Shown: positions 46,480 to 56,459 of the stretch, in pieces | How the letters are laid out: each line of letters starts with the position of its first letter | How positions within the stretch are numbered: the first letter of the stretch is position 1 | Assembly (NCBI GenBank): GCA_001972305.1 | Contig: BDDD01000418.1 | Location: forward strand, 201,490 to 265,489 | Length of the DNA stretch: 64,000 nucleotides | Origin: Cephalotus follicularis | Taxonomy: Eukaryota; Streptophyta; Magnoliopsida; Oxalidales; Cephalotaceae | Direction of reading: 5' to 3' | The notes under the pieces: generated by a model | Database searches by the model: none | Told to the model about the DNA's origin: nothing | Seen by the model: the letters and a program-made list of their open reading frames with translations, nothing else | Position numbers and translations under genes: made by a program

Positions 46480-47925
46480 CTCTCTTGCCTCTTAAGTACG
46501 GCTTAAGGCTTTGGTCAGTGGGTCTGCCAAGTTCGCTCCCGCTGTGCGACACTCTCTATATGACATCTACTATGTGATGTCTTTTATATTTCCTCTATCA
46601 TGTCTCTCTCGAGACTTTACCACTTATATATGATCTTCATGATCAAATCTTTCCAACGCTGTATATGTTTGGTGTAGTAATGAGACCCGGTTCCATACAT
46701 TGTACAATGGCTCCCATCGTCGTCACAATCACCACAACTGGACGACCAATGGATGGAACCTATATGGTTTAACAATGAACTTCGGCATCCAAACCAGCTA
46801 CCAATATCGGTATCATAGGTTGCAACATACTTTCATTCTCTGGTGGAGTTTGCAATCATCTACTGTCTCATTCTCCTCCAACTCACACAGCACTTCCATT
46901 CAGGATCAACATATATCCTGAAATGGATTTGTGATCATCCAGATCGCATATGAAACTAGAGTCGACCTAACTCCTATGTTTCAATTCACTATCTTCTCTA
47001 TATATCAAGAAGATGATTTTTGGGTTATTCGGTTTTCGGTAGACACTAAGCTCATCCGTGATTTGATTAAATCAAAATGGATGCTTCAGCTATGGGATGC
47101 TTGCTTAAGGTCATAGAAGTTTGGAGCTTATACTATCTGAATCGACTTATTATAATCCATTAACGCTTATCTTCATCCTGAAGATCTACTTGCATCCGAA
47201 AGGATTTTATACCTTCGGGTGCATTAACCAAGTTCCTTACTTGATTTACGTATATGGAGTCCATTTTGGATTTCATGGTCTCTAACCATGCGCCGGAATC
47301 AGTGCACTTCACTGTTTCCTCATAGCTGACAGGTTCTTCAACACCGTTGACTATAGATTTGTCAGTGCCTTTTATTGAGAACATCTTATTTCTCAGGTGT
47401 TGTCGAAATCCTGCCTTATCTCCTCTATTGAGGACTGCCTTACTGAGATTCCATCAGAGGTTGGGGTCCTTTCCCAATTATGTCTTTGGAGGGTTTAACC
47501 TCTAATTCCTTATCGTCATTGGGTCTTCATTTGGTGATAACTCTCTTTGTTTCCCCTTGCTCCCGTTGCTTACTGCAATCAGGTATTCCCTCACTAGGAA
47601 TTTTGCAGTATGCCAAACAAACAACTTTTGTTCGTTGGGATGGTAGAAATAGAATCCTAAGTTCTCCTTAGGATATCCCACAAACTGGAAACGGTCCAAT
47701 TGTGCCTCTAGAAGGTTTCCACATTCTTACATAAGCTGAAAAATCCTTAACCTTATCACATTGGTTTAGGCTGGGTTTACTCCATTTCAATATCTCAGTA
47801 GATATGGAGTGGATAGATTTTGAAGGAATTCGGATTAGGGTATGCTTTTCCAACTATAGTGCATTACCCAGAATGAGATTTGGAAGAATCAATCATAGAT
47901 TGGACCATATTCATCAAGATCCAAT
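46480..47925 (-). pseudogene. Copia fragment R: integrase end, RT start and RNase H end
   Basis: Minus-strand translation gives a decayed integrase C-terminus (PSLNQ, then DRFQFVGYPKENLGFYFYHP at about 47640-47699), the RT_2 start (EPVSYEETVKCTDSGAWLETMKS and NAPEGIK at 47230-47340), and far downstream the pol terminus ANLADPLTKAL (46504-46536). Most of RT is missing between about 47160 and 46990, and many stops are present. These motifs and the order integrase-RT are diagnostic of Ty1/copia. Confidence 0.85.
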
Positions 47926-47934
47926 TCCTTGGTT

Positions 47935-48480
47935 GGCACCTCGGCACATTGCCTTACGTGCATGGCAATAGCATTAGGGAGCTCGGGAATGTTAATGGGC
48001 ATGCTAGGGACATGCAGAGAAGAGATCGACATGTCGGCATGCAGTGGACGCATGCTCATGACATCTACGATGGGGAGCTCGGCACGTTGGGCATGCATAA
48101 GACAGTGGAGAGCTCGACGTCGATGTATGGTATGCTCGGGAAGCATGGAACCTCGTCGTATATAGGGTGGTGCTTGGGCATTACATACTGGATAGTGTTC
48201 AGTGCCGCTACATGCTCAGGATACTCACAGTGGAGATTTGGGCGCCATGGCATGCTCTGATGCACTGCTCGGCGTGAAAGGTTGCGTGCTCGGCACTGCC
48301 TAACATGCAAAGGAGGCATGCTCGGTTATAGAGAACTCGGGTATGACATCTCATGCACACGAGGGAGAGGCTAGGCCATGCCATTGCATGCGCAGGAAGC
48401 ATGCTAAGCTCGAGTTCACTATTTTGTATGCACGGGACGCACGCCATGGAGCTCAAGTGGGTTTCTAAGCACGCACATTC
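47935..48480. repeat. CATGC / CTCGG word-rich region in LTR P1, right part
   Basis: The words gcatgctcgg, gggagctcgg and gcatgcagtgg are repeated at irregular spacing, as at 42740-43550. It is separated from that region by copia fragment R. Overlapping open frames on both strands reflect the repeat, not genes. Confidence 0.8.
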
Positions 48481-49251
48481 TGACGCCTACTAGTAAAGAG
48501 CCTGGGCGCCTATTATTGCATCATTCAGTCTCAATACAATGTAAACATTATAGGCTCTAGTACTCATCAATAATATCCTTAACATTATTCCCTAACTCTT
48601 TCCTCTTAAAACTACATTCAAAACAATTCATAAAGAGTAAAGGCACTGAGTAGGAAGTAGATCCCGCCTGGAATCTGAGAAGCTCTCAGTCCTTCCTTGC
48701 TTCTAGGTGTCTTTTCCTTGTCTTCTCTAAGGCTGAGGTGAGAGTGGAGAGGAAGACAAGAAGTCTCCAAACAGCTACCATCTCTTTGTCTCTTGCTCTC
48801 TCGGACAACAGCCATCCCCCTCACATCTCTTTCATTTATATAGCCACCCAGTGGAAGACTCAAGAAATTCCTACACCATTCAACCATTTCCTTCATAAAA
48901 TGGGCTGATAAACAATATGGTGGTCGCCCCAACATTTCCGTTCTTCATTACACCAAGTTTGGTCCAACCTTATTTCTTCCTTAAACCCAATTCCAGCCCA
49001 TTATAACAATATTAATACCATTGAAGCCCAATTCTCCATTCATTTTCTTTCACTTGGGCCAGATTTGGCTCAAAAGTAATAATAAGTATTTCATGCCCAA
49101 TAAAAAGCGATTTCTTCATTTGTCAATATTTGGTCCAATACCATAGTATCCATTTAAAGCCCAAATCCTCATTTAAAAAATTCGGCCCAATATTCGGCCT
49201 AACCCAAAAACCATTCTTTTATATTATTAAAATTTCAGTTGTTACAATATC

Positions 49252-49935
49252 AATACGGGGCACATATTAGCTCTCCTCGGCCTCCTCTTCCGAGGTAGTA
49301 GACCACAAACATTCCATAGCATTCAAAATTATTTTAGGACATATATAAGCTCTCCTCGGCCTCCTCTGCCGTGGTAGCAGACCACTATAAGTGCTCCTCG
49401 GCTCAAGGCAGCATAACTATCATCTATCCACTATTCTGTTACAGTTGATCATCATAATCGTCTATGCACTGCTTGTACTATAGAGGATGGAATCGATATA
49501 ATACTGGCCTGGTCAATCCCTCCTCTTAATGGTAGCCTCTTTAGGACAGAGCATAGCTAGTCAGGATTCTATTGAATTACATGAGGTCCTCGCGGCCTTC
49601 ACAATGCGGAATTCACCCTTAGGTTCACTTGCTGAAGGAGGTCCTGCGAGATGTCCTCAAATGATGTTAGTATGTTAAGACAGTGACCTTATGGGTCCAA
49701 TCGCCATCGGTGACCCTTATGGTTCATCGCGGTCGGTGACTGCTTATGGTTCATCTCGGTCGGTGACCCTTATGGTTCATCTCGATAGTGGGATCCCATA
49801 GGTCTATTCTCTAAGAACATTAGTCTGTTATAAGACAGTGTCCCATAGGTTCAATCACAATCGGTGACCCTTGTAGGTTCATCTCTGAAAGTGATCCCCA
49901 GTGTTGGGAATGGTAAACTATCCCCATATGGTGAA
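49252..49935 (-). mobile_element. LTR P2, right part
   Basis: After the P1 duplication ATATC the sequence continues P2 with ctcctcggcctcctcttcc words (49262-49390) and a cluster of ggtgaccc / ggttcatctcggtcgg words (49680-49900), both also found in P1 at 42050-42180 and 42300-42500. The right limit is uncertain; no CA terminus was recognised. Confidence 0.6.
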
Positions 49936-50597
49936 TTCAGACCAGGGTGCTTAGAGGAACAAACAAAATTTTTTTTAGATCAATTAGCTACGGAAGTAAA
50001 TCCTCTAAACACCCAGTTAACAGGTCCAATTCAGAGAAATACAGGTCAAGGAACACCCACATCAATAGCATAATTGAATAGAACATCACACATGCAGGCT
50101 TATGTGATGAACATGGCAACACAGAGAAGAACACGAGGTCATACCAAAAGTGATGGATCCTTCATCTTTGCCACTACTTGCTTGAGAAGACTCACATTGA
50201 TTATTCAAGATTTTAGTTCATTCTCCAAGATGAAACACAGCAGCTCCAAGCACAAAGTTCTTAAAATGTCAATAGCCGTTTTTCTCCAAGAATGAAGTCT
50301 CTGTTTTTCTAATTGACTATGCTTACTAAGGGAGCATTGAAATTGATAAAGGTTGTCAATGAAAATCCACCCTAGGTTAGCTTCAAGCTCGGTAAACAAA
50401 TCAGTGAAGGGATACTGAGAGTGAAAAATGCTACCTCTAAGCTTTGGCACTTTGTTCACTGTTTTGACGTAATTGTCACACACTCGCGCACAACTCCTCT
50501 CTTGTTTCTTTTATGCAGTTTTCTCTAGGATTACCAATCTCCATGATGTTGACGTGCTCCCCTCGTTTCTCTGTGTAGGAGAAAATGGCTAGGAGTG
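49936..50597. other. Unassigned stretch with a 92-codon minus-strand open frame
   Basis: This 660-bp stretch matches no LTR or coding domain that I can recognise. The minus strand at 50205-50483 has a frame that looks protein-like in composition (leucine- and glutamate-rich, with HSQLEKQRLHSWRKT and ELLCFILENEL) and could be an exon or a transposon domain fragment. On the plus strand 49864-50295 has two further frames. There is no start context, splice evidence or family match, so no function is assigned. Confidence 0.35.
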
Positions 50598-50994
50598 TGT
50601 AATTCCCCGAAATTACATGTAATTGTTGTGTGTATATATATATATTATTGCATAATTATGGGCTGTATATTGTTTTCCCTTTTATTGGGCCAAACATTGT
50701 GAAATGGACAGTAATAAGGCGTGTTTTGGAATATGCTACCAATAAACAAAATATAATTGTGGCAATGGGACCCAAGTCTTAATAATTTGCTAAAAGAGAC
50801 AAAGGAACTGTTTAGCATAAGAATGTGTTATTTTTAATGATATATTTGTTATATTTTTATGTTTGGAATAGACTACTGCTATTGTGTTTGATTGATTTTC
50901 AAGAACAAGAGTCAAAAGATTAAATTGCATGAAGAATGGTTCAAATTGATGAAAATAAAAGACAAAAGTTCAAATTTGAAGAATTTGCACTGAA

Positions 50995-51420
50995 AGCGTC
51001 GACGCCTTCAACATAAGCGTCGACGCCTAACTCTTAGCCACTGGCGATTTCAAAGGAAGCGTTGACGCTTTACACTTCATCGTGGAACAAGTTTGCGGTC
51101 TCATCATTTTCTTCAACACCAATTCTTTTGGTGTCAACGTGTTGGAAATTTAATGTTTAGACGTCAATGCCATGATCAAGTCATCAATGCCACAAATGCA
51201 CAAATCAAACATTAGCTTAAACGTTAAGGTGCAATGAGGAAGATGTCAATGCCATGTTAAGTGACGACGCCTTGCTTGTAAGTGTCGACGCTTAACACTT
51301 TAATTAAATATTCCAGTTGACACTAAACATCAACGTTAAGCGCATCTCAGCACAACAGTTCAAAGCGTCAACGCCTACGAGCATAGCGTCGACGCTTACG
51401 GCTTATCGGGCGACAAAAAA
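50995..51420. repeat. GCGTCGACGCTT motif array in N, first copy
   Basis: About 15 copies of AAGCGTCGACGCCT, AAGCGTTGACGCTT and degraded forms occur in 425 bp, starting about 190 bp from the proposed LTR start. Confidence 0.9.
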
Positions 51421-51639
51421 CAACAATTTTCAAAGATTTAGCATATTTTAATATTTCCTTTTCTCGATTAATTAGGTTAAAACTTTATTTCCTTTTCTTT
51501 TTACATGTTATTGTAAGTATAAATAGAAGAGGCTAGGTCACAAAACTAAAGGACAAGCTAGTGACAAGGGTTGCCTCCCTCTTAGCCACCTTCCTCTTCC
51601 TTTAGTTTTTATAGTTTATTTTCCATGGCAGTGCTCTAT

Positions 51640-52060
51640 CAACGCCTTGTGTTGACAGTTGACACTCTCATCTGTCTGTCGACGCCTTGAAAGTGCAGGG
51701 GACACTTTGAGAGTGCTCTGTCGATGCCTTGGCTAACTGCCAACACTTTAAGATTTCTCTGTGGACACTTAATGAAATCAGTTAACGCATTGTGGTTGAA
51801 TCAGTCGACGCGATATGTCTTTCTTGGTGTTCCGTGCGCTAATGAGCACAATGCGTCAACGTGCAACATTAGCGTGCACATAGCACATCGTTGCACAATG
51901 CTGTATTATGACGTAATGCGTTAATGCGAACATAGAATCTGTCAACACTTAAAGGAAATGGGCGAACGTGTCAACACTTAACGTTCAAGGACAACATGGC
52001 AGACTAGCGCTAAGCGTCAATGACTTGCATGATGGAGTCAATGCCTAGATCCCCAGTGTC
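51640..52060. repeat. GTCGACGC motif array in N, continuation
   Basis: A second, more degraded array holds words such as TGTCGACGCCTTG, AGTCGACGCG and GTCAACACTTAA. Most differ from the palindrome by C-to-T or G-to-A changes. It follows the TATA-like and pyrimidine-rich stretch at 51500-51620. Confidence 0.8.
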
Positions 52061-52489
52061 ATCCAAAATGAACTATTTTACATGGGTTTCAATCCCACAT
52101 GATTCATAATACCAAGTCCTACAGAAGGGCTTTGTAGTTGAAGACCCATAGCGTCTCAAACTCTACTCACATTGAGGTGACTGTGAGGACAACAGTTAGT
52201 ATATGGACGGAAATTGTGAATTGATAGCATATGGATGGGAATAGTGAATGGATGGCATACGGATGGTGATTGTGAGTGGCTATAGTATACTATTTAGCAT
52301 AAAAATGTGTTATTTTTAATGAGATATTTGTGATATTTTTATGCTTGGAATATACTACTTTGGTTTTTCTTGTTTGAGTTTCAGGTGCAAGGCTTTAAGG
52401 ATTCAAAGTGCATAAATACTAGTCAAAGTGGCACAAATTGAAGACAAAAGATCAAAGCTTGCAGAATTGGCTAAGCTGTGCAAATTACA

Positions 52490-52700
52490 TAGCAAAGCGC
52501 CGACCCCTACATTTAAAGCATCGACGCTTACATAACAAAGTGCCAGCAGTTTAATTTAAAGGGTCAACGCTTAAACATTCAAGTCAACTTAATAATGCAA
52601 CATATCCGCCGACGCTTACCACCCTCACAATATTAAGGCGCCAATGCTAAAGCATCAAACTGTCAACGCTTTCAATATAAGCGTCGACAAGAACAAAAGT
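52490..52700. repeat. GCGTCGACGCTT motif array in N, second copy
   Basis: Eight or nine copies (AAAGCGCCGACCCCT, AAAGCATCGACGCTTA, AAGCGTCGACAAG) lie 200-410 bp from the proposed LTR start at 52291, the same relative place as in the first copy. Confidence 0.88.
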
Positions 52701-53069
52701 GGAAAGTTTTGATTTTTGCACTGATTGTAATTAGGGTTGTTTTATTTCCATTTTTTATCAGCTTTGTAAGTATATATACAATAGGAGGCTGGCTAAAATA
52801 GCCTATGTAGCCACCTTCTTGCTCTATTTTCTGATTCAATTTAGTTTTTAGTTTATTTACAAAATTTAGTAGCTAAACTTTTAAGGTTGTTGGGTTAGAT
52901 CAAAGCCTAGATTGTATTGCTTCAATTCCATTAATAAAAATCCTTGAAATTTTGATTTGTTCTTCAATTTTTTGCCTTCACACACACTTTGTCTCTCTGA
53001 TTAAAATCCACAAACATCTTGTCAGTGAATAAGAACGTTGGTGAATAAATGGTGTTCAACGCAATCAAT

Positions 53070-53225
53070 GGTGTCTACTCATACGGTTTGTCACGTCGAA
53101 CACACTCCGCATAGACCTAGCATGTCTACTCATACAATCTGTCACCGCTGTCATACTCTGTATAGACCTAGCATGACTACTCATATGATTTGTCATCACA
53201 GTCACACTCCGTATTGACTTATCTA
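53070..53225. repeat. 51-bp tandem repeat in N, second copy
   Basis: Three copies of a 51-bp unit begin with gtctactcatac at 53073 and 53124 and gactactcatat at 53175, each followed by tgtcac and agacctag words. Copies are moderately diverged. Confidence 0.85.
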
Positions 53226-53670
53226 CTGCTGGTTATCAAGGTTTGATCGTTCAAGTAAGTGAATTGTTCAACATAATCTATGGTGAGTTTCTATACCCTA
53301 AAAGAGCTTTTATCTAGCATATTTCACTTTGTTTATTTGCTGCTTTGATTAGTTTTTCAGTTACTTGTTTATTTCAAGTTAGTTTTCAATATCAGTTCCC
53401 ATAACCATCGACGCCTTGCAAAAGAGCATCGACGCTTTTGTGTTTTGTTTAGTTTATGTTGACCACTATAAATTGTTTGCATCTCTCTCTCCCTTACTCT
53501 TTTATTTAATTGTAATTTATTTTTATAGTTTGATTGCTTTTAATTGATTAGAGTAATCTGTTTGAGTGTTTTTCTATCTTGCTTAATCTTGATCATTAAA
53601 ATTGAAAAAGGGTATTCTATTTCCGTATAACCTATTCACCCCCCTCTAGGTTGCTATTAATGGACCTTCA

Positions 53671-54060
53671 GTTTCCATTAAGGAAGGCGATTTTCACATC
53701 CATTTGCCATATCTCATAGTCAAAATGTGCAGCTATATCATGCAAAATTCGAATGGATTTAAGAATGGCTACGGGGGAGAAAGTTTCCTCATAATCAATC
53801 CCTTCCCAATGATTGTAGCCTTTGGCTACGAGCCTAGCTTTGAAGGTTTTCACCCTCCCATCGTCTCCAAGATTTCTTTTGAAAATCCATTTGCAAACTA
53901 AGGGTATAACTCCTTCGGGTGCATCCAATAGATTCCAAACTTGATTGGAATACATGGATTCCATTTTGGAATTCATGGCTTTAAGCCACTTCTCCGAGTC
54001 CATATTTGATATGGCCTCTTTGTGGCTAACCGGATCATCATACATGATGTTTACCTTTTG
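53671..54060 (-). pseudogene. Element M reverse transcriptase, N-terminal part
   Basis: The minus-strand frame holds DPVSHKEAISNMDSEKWLKA, NSKMESMYSNQVWNL, CKWIFKRNLG, FKARLVAKGYNHWEGIDY and ETFSPVAILKSIR, then WQMDVKIAFLNGN, the start of the RT_2 palm with its first catalytic aspartate (MDVKIAF). It stops at the junction with N. The later YVDD-type box is absent from the window. Confidence 0.92.
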
Positions 54061-54099
54061 GGTTCCTTCAATGAGAAAACTACAATAGTATCTCTCAGG

Positions 54100-55230
54100 G
54101 TCCCTAGGTAATCGGGTAGTTCTACGCAGAGGTTATGTGTCTGTGGTTGTTGATTTTTCAGGCTCATGAATTTGAACAGGAGCGGATAGGTCCTCAACCT
54201 GTGGTGCTGTGGATTGCTCATCCAACTCTATCATACTCCCACTACTTTCTTCCAATAGGAAGTCCTTCTTAAGAAAAACAGCTTGCCTGGCTACAAACAC
54301 TTTGTTGTTAGGTGGGTAATAGAAATAATATCCTCTTGTTTCTTTAGGATACCCCACAAGTTTACATTTTGTGCACCTAGATTCCAATTTATCCGGTACT
54401 GGCTGCTTGACATATGTAGGGCAGCCCCATATTTTCAGATAACTAAGATTGAGTTTCTTCCCATTCCATATCTCATATGGAGTCTTGGGAGCATATTTTG
54501 CTAGAGTCTTGTTTAATATGAGAATAGCAGTCTCAAAGGCATAACCCTAGAAAGACAGTGGAAGTGCATCACTCATCATGCTCTGCACCATGTCAAGCAA
54601 GGTGCGATTCCTCCTTTCAGACACACCATTATGCTGCGGTGTTCCAGGAGGCGTCCACTGAGAGATAATCCCATTATCTCTGAGATAAGTTAAAAGCTCA
54701 GTGGAGAGATACTCACTACCTCGATCTGATCGAAGGGTTTTCAGACCTTTTCCAGTCTGTTTTTCTACTTATTGTCTGAATTCGCTAAATTTATCAAAGG
54801 CTTTAGATTTGTACCGCATTAGGTATAAATAACCAAACTGCGAATGATCATTGGTAAATGTTATGAAGTAGGAATATCCACCTCTGTCATCCACTATCAT
54901 CGGTCCACCCACATTAGTGTGCACTAGACCTAACAGTTCTGGGGACCTTTCCCTTTTCCATGTGAAGAGAGATTTGGTCATTTTGCCTTTGAGACAGGGT
55001 TCACAAGTTGGAAATTGTTGATACTCTGAAAAATCAAAGTATCCATCCGAGATCAACCGGCGTACTCTTTTCTCACAAATATGACCAAGTCTACAGTGCC
55101 ATAGGTATGATTGAGTACTTTCATCTCTCTTTCTTTTATTGTCTTTTTGCATATTAAAAACAATCTCATGTTTATGCAACACATATAATCCATTATTAAG
55201 GAAACATTTTGCATATATCACATCATTCAT
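54100..55230 (-). pseudogene. Element M integrase (GAG_pre-integrase, core and C-terminus)
   Basis: The zinc-binding region reads WHCRLGHICEKRVRRL followed by CEPCLKGKMTKSLF. The core begins at VHTNVGGPM, where the family has HTDVCGPM or similar, so the first catalytic aspartate appears as asparagine. The second (SDRGSEYLS, about 54715-54735) and the glutamate (SERRNRTLLDM) are present. The C-terminal part has PYEIWNGKKLNLSYLKIWGC, KCKLVGYPKETRGYYFYYP and VFVARQAVFLKKDF. Stops break the frame near 54770 and 54550. Confidence 0.92.
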
Positions 55231-55660
55231 TAAAGTAGTGCAACACTTGACCTTAAAAATAATATGAAAACCTTTGGCGTCTAACTCCAGAATTGATATG
55301 ATATTTCACAAAATGTGAGGTGAATAAATGCATTGTTTGAGTACAAAGCTCTGGCCCGAAGGCAACAAAATACTAACTGATCCTACAGCTATGGCTTGAA
55401 CAACCGAGCCATCCGCAAGCCATATATCTCCCTCACCCTTCTCAAGGTTTCCTCTGTCTGTGAGGGCCTGTAAAATAGAACATATGTAATGTATAAAATC
55501 AAGGAAGATGAATCAGGAATATACATATTAACCTCTATATAAGAAAAATAAGGCATACCTTTTCCAATTGATTTAAGGAATGTCACATAGTTCCTTTTCC
55601 AATGTCTCTGCTTCCCACAGTAGAAGCACGGTCCCTTAGCAGGAGGTTTTGAGGTAGACT
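55231..55660 (-). pseudogene. Element M zinc knuckle and protease region
   Basis: A knuckle reads CFYCGKQRHWKRNY at about 55590-55632, with tyrosine in place of the last cysteine. The protease region follows with the frame changed several times; WLADGSVV and SVSILLPSGQSF are recognisable near 55330-55420, as in copia proteases after their catalytic DSG, which I could not find intact. An insertion-like stretch may lie between 55440 and 55560. Confidence 0.72.
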
Positions 55661-55699
55661 ACTCAACAGGTACAACTCTTGCAACAGTATCTAGCATAA

Positions 55700-56459
55700 C
55701 AACAATTTGATGTTTTCCCTGACTTTGTGGTATGGCCACCCCTGGTTTGAAAGTTGTCGGTCATGGTGGCAGCGTCCCACTTTTAGCCTTCCCCTTTGCA
55801 GAGGCTGACTTGCCCTTCCTCTTGTGCCTACGGAACTGCCCTACCATCATGACGGGTGCCTTGCCCTTATACATATTTACTTTCGCTTCCCTCAGCATGT
55901 TTAGGAGTTCAGCTAGAGTAGTTGATATCCTATTCATGTTAAAATTGGTGATGAAACCAGAGAAGGAAGGTGAAAGCGAATGAAGGATTAGATCCATGAT
56001 TAGTTTAGCATCCAGGATTATGCCTGGAGCTGCAAGACGTTCAATCACATAGATCATTTTGAGCACATGATCATTAATAGAAGATCCTTTAGCCATTTTT
56101 GTGCCATACAGTTTAGCAGTTAGCTGGAACTAAGCATTCCCACTATTCACTCCGTATAACTCACGGAGGTGCAGTAGAATAGCCCTAGAGTCTCGCATCG
56201 ATTCATGCTGGAATTGCGGGGCATTGCTCATCAATGCCATTAGGTAGCTTCTGACTTTCTTTTCATCAGCCACCCATTTCTTATAGATAGCATGATCCTC
56301 GGTTGAGGCATCTTCAGCAGGCGGTGCTGGCATGGGAGCCTCTAGGATATAATCTATGTCCTCAGAATTCAAAACAATTTTGACATTCCTCAGCCAGTCC
56401 ACATAATTTTGACCTGTCAGCTGATTCTTCTCAAGAATTACAATGAGTGAGTTTGTCAT
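55700..56459 (-). pseudogene. Element M gag (UBN2 / retrotran_gag_2 type)
   Basis: The ATG at 56459 begins MTNSLIVILEKNQLTGQNYV, and DWLRNVKIVLNSEDIDYIL follows, the usual start of copia Gag. The second piece (55761-56096) has KGSSINDHVLKMI, ERLAAPGI, LILHSLSPSFSGFITNFNMN and LAELLNMLREAK, then a lysine-rich tail before the knuckle. A stop separates the pieces at 56128. The gag start codons are duplicated as part of the leader duplication. Confidence 0.9.

Larger units (their letters stand above)
43560..47925 (-). mobile_element. Copia fragment R in permuted order (integrase-RT-RNase H-LTR-primer site-leader)
   Basis: Reading on the minus strand the fragment begins inside integrase (about 47925), passes through part of RT and RNase H, a complete LTR (46474 to 44192), a primer site and a leader, and then ends at about 43560. 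A normal element has leader and gag after its 5' LTR and pol before its 3' LTR. Here one LTR has pol upstream and a primer site downstream. The whole lies inside LTR P1. Exact end points and a target duplication could not be found because the flanking P1 sequence is itself repetitive. Confidence 0.72.
36106..49246 (-). mobile_element. Solo LTR P1, TSD ATATC, containing B2/C and copia fragment R
   Basis: It starts TGTAACGCCCC at 36106 and ends TTTCAGTTGTTACA at 49246, flanked by exact ATATC (36101-36105 and 49247-49251). Without B2 (5394 bp with duplication) and R (about 4.4 kb) it is roughly 3.4 kb. It carries repeated gtgaccc words (42300-42500), a TTACA microsatellite, and two regions rich in CATGC/CTCGG words (42740-43550 and 47935-48480). 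The stretch 48480-49246 is non-coding and has many aagcccaa phrases typical of the 5' part of these LTRs. The 3' end resembles that of P3 (61262-61304) in reverse complement. Confidence 0.85.
50809..53670 (+). mobile_element. Two diverged copia-type LTR copies N (50809 and 52291), inserted in M
   Basis: The starts tttagcataagaatgtgttatttttaatg at 50811 and 52293 are near-identical over about 70 bp, and later stretches also correspond (tattgtaagtataaatagaagaggct at 51510; tttgtaagtatatatacaataggaggct at 52764). The second copy ends with ttcacccccctctagg and ACCTTCA at 53670, like Sirevirus-type LTR ends. The next base resumes M RT codons. There is no coding region between the copies and no matching duplication was found (right flank GTTTC). 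They may be two LTRs of a short element or two insertions. Confidence 0.55.
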
